DNA from: Micromonospora cathayae
Lineage (GTDB): Bacteria > Actinomycetota > Actinomycetes > Mycobacteriales > Micromonosporaceae
DNA length: 64,000 nt
Assembly: GCF_028993575.1 (NCBI RefSeq)
Contig: NZ_CP118615.1
Location: 3,162,001 to 3,226,000 of the forward strand
Direction of reading: 5' to 3'
Positions 60,476 to 64,000 of the stretch are shown in pieces. The notes under the pieces were generated by a model. That model worked only from the letters and a program-made list of their open reading frames with translations, ran no database searches and was not told the DNA's origin. The position numbers and the translations under genes were made by a program. Positions within the stretch are counted from its first letter, which is position 1; each line of letters starts with the position of its first letter.

Positions 60476-61657
60476 ATGTCCGACGACACGGTGGTGGTCT
60501 GGGACGAGGCACTGCTCGCCTACGACCTCGGTGATCATCCGCTCGATCCGGTACGGGTGGAGCTGACCGTCGCGCTCGCCCGGGAGTTGGGTGTCCTCGA
60601 CCGGCCCGGGGTGCGGCTGGTCAAGCCCGAACCGGCCGACGACGCGCTGCTGACCCGGGTGCACCGGCCGGAGTACCTCACCGCGGTCCGGATGGCTCCG
60701 CAGGATCCGCTCTGGGCCGGATACGGCCTGGGCACCTCGGACAATCCGGTGTTCGAGGGGATGCACGAGTCGAGCGCCCTGGTCGCCGGGGCGAGCGTGG
60801 CCGCCGCCGAGGCGGTTTGGCGGGGCGAGGCCCGCCGCGCGGTCAACGTGGCCGGCGGGCTGCACCACGCGATGGCGGACCGGGCGGCCGGGTTCTGCGT
60901 CTACAACGACCCGGCGGTCGCCATCGCCCGGCTGCTCGATCTGGGCGCGGAACGGGTCGCCTACGTGGATGTGGACGTGCACCACGGCGACGGGGTGCAG
61001 CAGATCTTCTGGGACGACCCGCGGGTGCTGACGGTCAGCCTGCACGAGACCCCGCTCGCGCTGTTCCCGGGCACCGGGTTCCCGGACGAGACGGGCGGGC
61101 CGGGCGCGCAGGGCAGCGCGGTCAACGTGCCGCTGCCGCCGGGTGTCGCCGATGCCGGCTGGCAGCGGGCCTTCCACGCGATCGTGCCGTCGGTGCTGCG
61201 CGCGTTCCGGCCGCAGGTGCTGTTCACCCAGTGCGGCGCGGACGGTCACCGGCTCGACCCGCTCGCCGACCTGCACCTGTCCGTCGACGGTCAACGGGCC
61301 ACCTACCTGGCCCTGCGGGCGCTCGCCGACGAGTTGTGCGAGGGCCGGTGGGTCGCCACCGGCGGCGGCGGGTACGCCCTGGTCGAGGTGGTGCCCCGGG
61401 CCTGGACGCACCTGCTGGCGGTCGCCACCGGCGCGCCGATCGACCCGGCCACCCTCACCCCGCCGGCCTGGCGGGAACTGGCCGCCGCCCGTCGGCCCGA
61501 CCGGGAGGTGCCGCTGCGGATGGGTGACGGCGTCGATCCGGGGTACGAGCCCTGGCAGCCCACCGGCGAGCCGACCCCGGTGGACCGGGTGATCGCCACC
61601 ACCCGCCGGTCCGTCTTCCCCCTGCTCGGGCTGGACCCGCACGATCCGCGAGACTGA
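60476..61657 (+). CDS. acuC: AcuC-type lysine deacetylase
   Basis: The 393-residue product has the class I histone-deacetylase fold. Visible are LLTRVHRPEYLTAVRMAPQD, NVAGGLHHAMADRAAGFCVY with the paired His, RVAYVDVDVHHGDGVQQIFW with zinc-binding Asp and His, the third zinc ligand region FTQCGADGHRLDPLADLHLS, and ATGGGGYALVEVVPRAW with a Gly-Gly-Tyr loop. AcuC removes acetyl groups from lysines such as that of acetyl-CoA synthetase. The gene downstream is a Pat-type GNAT/acyl-CoA synthetase fusion, 25 bases away, giving an acetylation-deacetylation pair. Confidence 0.94.
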   Translation: MSDDTVVVWDEALLAYDLGDHPLDPVRVELTVALARELGVLDRPGVRLVKPEPADDALLTRVHRPEYLTAVRMAPQDPLWAGYGLGTSDNPVFEGMHESSALVAGASVAAAEAVWRGEARRAVNVAGGLHHAMADRAAGFCVYNDPAVAIARLLDLGAERVAYVDVDVHHGDGVQQIFWDDPRVLTVSLHETPLALFPGTGFPDETGGPGAQGSAVNVPLPPGVADAGWQRAFHAIVPSVLRAFRPQVLFTQCGADGHRLDPLADLHLSVDGQRATYLALRALADELCEGRWVATGGGGYALVEVVPRAWTHLLAVATGAPIDPATLTPPAWRELAAARRPDREVPLRMGDGVDPGYEPWQPTGEPTPVDRVIATTRRSVFPLLGLDPHDPRD

Positions 61658-61682
61658 GCCGCCGCGCAGGGAGGGGCCGGGA

Positions 61683-64000
61683 GTGAGCACGCTGGACCAA
61701 CCGGTGGACGTGCTGCTCAGCGACGGTACGACCGTCCAGTTGCGGGCCATCCGGCCGGACGACGGGCCGGGCATCGTGGCGATGCACTCGCGCTTCTCCG
61801 AGCGCACCCGGTACCTTCGCTACTTCTCGCCGTACCCCCGGATCCCGGAGCGGGACCTGCACCGGTTCACCCACGTCGACCACCGGGACCGGGAGGCGTT
61901 CGTGGTGCTGGCCGGCGACCGGATCGTCGCCGTCGGCCGGTACGAACGGCTCGGCCCCCGCTCACCCGACGCCGAGGTGGCGTTCGTGGTGGAGGACGAG
62001 TACCAGGGCCGGGGTATCGGTTCGGTGCTGCTGGAGCATCTCGCCGAGGCTGCCGGCCACAGCGGCATCACGTCCTTCGTCGCCGAGGTGCTCCCGGCCA
62101 ACGGGGCGATGCTGCGGGTCTTCGCCGACTTCGGGTACCAACTCCAGCGGCAGTTCGCCGACGGGGTGGTGCACCTGAGCTTCCCGATCGCCCCGACCGA
62201 ACAGACCCTGCGGGTGCAGCGGGGCCGGGAGCAGCGTACCGAGGCCCGCTCGATCGCCCGGCTGCTCGCCCCGCGCGGGGTGGCCGTGTACGGGGCCAGC
62301 GCCACCGGGCAGGGGGTCGGCGCGGCGGTGCTCGGGCACCTGCGCGACTTCGGCTTCACCGGTGCGGTCGTACCGGTGCATCCGAGCGCGGCCACGGTCG
62401 CCGGGCTGCCCGCATACCCGGCGGCGGCCGACGCCGGCGCGCCGGTGGACCTGGCGGTCGTCGCGGTGACCCCGGACGCGGTACCGGCGGTGGTGGCCGA
62501 CGCGGCGGCGGCCGGGGCGCACGGCCTGGTGGTGATCTCCGCCGGGTTCGCCGAGGCCGGCCCGGCGGGCGCGGCGGCGCAGCGGGCCCTGGTCCGGCAG
62601 GCGCACGCCGCCGGGATGCGGGTGGTCGGCCCGAACTGCCTGGGTGTCGCCAACACCGACCCGGCGGTACGCCTCAACGCCACCGGGGCGCCGGTTCTGC
62701 CGCCGGCCGGCCGGGTCGGCTTCTTCAGCCAGTCCGGGGCGTTCGGGGTGGCGCTGCTCGCCGAGGCGGACCGGCGGGGCCTGGGACTGTCCAGTTTCGT
62801 CTCGGCCGGCAACCGGGCCGACGTCTCCGGCAACGACCTGCTCCAGTACTGGCAGGACGACCCGGCCACCGACGTGATCATGCTGTATCTGGAGACGTTC
62901 GGGAATCCGCGCAAGTTCGCCCGGTTGGCCCGGCGGATCGGCCGGTCGAAGCCGGTGGTGGCGCTCGCCTCCCCGGCCCGACCCGCCGCGACCGCCGTCC
63001 CGACGACCGCCGTCCCGACGACCGCCGCCCCGACGGTCGTGCCCGGCACCGGTCCGACGGCCGCCACCGAACCGGTGGGTGCGGCGGACACCGGCCCGGC
63101 GGCCGGTACCGGGCCGGTGTCCGTGCCGGGCATCGGGCCGGCGGGCGCGACCGGGTTGCCCGCCGGCCCGGACGAGGTGGCGGTGAGCGCGCTGTTCGCC
63201 CAGTCCGGCGTGATCCGGGTGGACACCGTCGCCGAACTGTTCGACGTCGGGGTGCTGCTGGCCAAGCAGCCGCTGCCGGCCGGGCGGCGGGTCGGCGTCG
63301 TCGGCAACTCCTCGGCGCTGGCCGGACTGACCGCCACCGCCTGCCTCGCCCACGGGCTCACCCTCGCCGACGGGTACCCGCGTGATCTCGGCCCGCACGC
63401 CGGGGCCACCGAGTTCGCCCTGGCCCTGGCCGAGACCGCCGCCGACGAGCGGGTCGACGCGCTGGTGGCGGTCTTCACCCCGCCGTTGCCCGGACAGCTG
63501 GTCGACGCCGACGCGGACATCGGCGCGGCGCTGCCCGGCGCGCTCGGCGCGGGCAAGCCGGTGGTGACGGTCTTCCTGGCCGGCAAGCTCCCGGCCGACG
63601 TGCCGGCCTACTCCGGGGTGGAGGAGGCGGTACGGGCGCTGGCCCGGGTGACCCGGTACGCCGACTGGCTCCGCCGTCCACCCGGCACGCTGCCCGAGCT
63701 GCCCGGCGTCGACCCGGACGCGGCCGAGGCGGCGATCCGTGCCGACGGCCCCGACCAGGCCGCCTGCCTGCTCGCCGCGTACGGCGTCGAGGTGGTCGAC
63801 TCGGTGCCGGTCCGGTCCGCCGTCGAGGCGGCTGCCGTCGCCGAGCGGATCGGGTTCCCGGTGGCGCTCAAGGCGGCGGCGGCCGGCCTGCGGCACCGTC
63901 TCGACCTCGGCGCGGTCCGCCTGGACCTGACCGACCCGGCCGCCGTGCGGCGCGCGTACGCCGAGATGGCGGCGGTCTTCGGGGCGGACGTGCTGGTCCA
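61683..64000 (+). CDS. GNAT / ADP-forming acyl-CoA synthetase fusion (Pat-type), 3' end missing
   Basis: The frame opens at GTG 61683 behind GGAGGGG and is open to the window edge (772 codons). Residues ~10-175 are a GNAT domain (MHSRFSERTRYLRYFSPYPR, VAFVVEDEYQGRGIGSVLLE). The CoA-binding and ligase-like domains follow: GVAVYGASATGQGVGAAVLG, GLVVISAGFAEAGPAG, VVGPNCLGVANTDP, FFSQSGAFGVALLAEA. Residues ~432-494 are a Thr/Pro/Gly insertion where relatives carry the His-bearing SHT loop, so synthetase activity may be lost. Relatives acetylate metabolic enzymes. An ATP-grasp part (VALKAAAAGLRHRLDLGAVR) begins near the end. Confidence 0.85.
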   Translation, partial: MSTLDQPVDVLLSDGTTVQLRAIRPDDGPGIVAMHSRFSERTRYLRYFSPYPRIPERDLHRFTHVDHRDREAFVVLAGDRIVAVGRYERLGPRSPDAEVAFVVEDEYQGRGIGSVLLEHLAEAAGHSGITSFVAEVLPANGAMLRVFADFGYQLQRQFADGVVHLSFPIAPTEQTLRVQRGREQRTEARSIARLLAPRGVAVYGASATGQGVGAAVLGHLRDFGFTGAVVPVHPSAATVAGLPAYPAAADAGAPVDLAVVAVTPDAVPAVVADAAAAGAHGLVVISAGFAEAGPAGAAAQRALVRQAHAAGMRVVGPNCLGVANTDPAVRLNATGAPVLPPAGRVGFFSQSGAFGVALLAEADRRGLGLSSFVSAGNRADVSGNDLLQYWQDDPATDVIMLYLETFGNPRKFARLARRIGRSKPVVALASPARPAATAVPTTAVPTTAAPTVVPGTGPTAATEPVGAADTGPAAGTGPVSVPGIGPAGATGLPAGPDEVAVSALFAQSGVIRVDTVAELFDVGVLLAKQPLPAGRRVGVVGNSSALAGLTATACLAHGLTLADGYPRDLGPHAGATEFALALAETAADERVDALVAVFTPPLPGQLVDADADIGAALPGALGAGKPVVTVFLAGKLPADVPAYSGVEEAVRALARVTRYADWLRRPPGTLPELPGVDPDAAEAAIRADGPDQAACLLAAYGVEVVDSVPVRSAVEAAAVAERIGFPVALKAAAAGLRHRLDLGAVRLDLTDPAAVRRAYAEMAAVFGADVLV

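Overview
The window is a very GC-rich chromosomal segment (by eye above 70 % G+C). GTG starts are common and many neighbouring genes overlap by four bases (ATGA/GTGA). The order nei2/lhr, mrp operon, recA-recX-rny, gluABCD, miaB, miaA-dapF, malic enzyme, hflX, lexA-nrdR-nrdJ resembles the core of filamentous actinobacteria. Together with small families such as DUF3046, DUF2277, DUF5522 and an intergenic palindrome of a type I associate with Micromonospora/Salinispora, it suggests Micromonosporaceae. That is inferred from gene content and was not searched.

Layout. 0-10 kb: the 5' part of a multicopper oxidase-like gene running off the left edge (minus), endonuclease VIII (nei2), a CPCC zinc-ribbon protein, a SAM hydrolase, two coupled small genes, an excisionase-like HTH protein, a lipoprotein and the repair helicase Lhr. 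10-20 kb: a six-gene, seven-subunit Mrp Na+/H+ antiporter operon (mrpA carries mrpB as a fusion), two CNNM/CorC-type membrane proteins behind a structured leader, and Spo0M. 20-29.5 kb: LeuE exporter, a flavin-barrel/GNAT fusion divergent from a MocR regulator, UdgX, acyl-CoA dehydrogenase, MFS exporter, DUF3046, recA and recX. 30-46 kb: RNase Y, the gluABCD glutamate-type ABC operon, selD, miaB, a secreted pectate lyase, a DUF349 protein, an NTF2-like protein, a LigB-like protein, miaA and dapF. 46-56 kb: malic enzyme, hflX, a membrane-anchored propeller-like protein, lexA, and the nrdR-nrdJ ribonucleotide reductase unit. 56-58.3 kb: an accessory island of lower GC with a Shedu-type (DUF4263) nuclease gene and a divergent toxin-antitoxin-like pair. 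58.3-64 kb: DUF5522, a DtxR/IdeR regulator, a rhodanese, and an AcuC deacetylase next to a GNAT/acyl-CoA synthetase fusion (Pat type) that runs off the right edge.

DNA repair and the SOS response recur: nei2, lhr, udgX, recA, recX, lexA and nrdR-nrdJ. The regulatory DNA is unusually readable. recA has a LexA box, two perfect TTGTCCACA DnaA-type boxes and a PafBC-type promoter. lexA has a perfect GAAC-N4-GTTC box. nrdR has two NrdR-box-like sites 32 bp apart.

The most unusual pattern spans the whole window. At least five genes (lhr, mrpG, leuE, miaB and the NTF2-like gene) have their 3' end, including the stop codon, duplicated as short tandem repeats of 23-47 bp. Similar short repeats lie just after rny and upstream of gluA and the malic enzyme gene. 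Several conserved enzymes (DapF, MiaB, MrpE, the Pat-like protein, the oxidase) carry low-complexity, repeat-derived segments that their families normally lack. No tRNA, rRNA, CRISPR array or insertion sequence was recognised.
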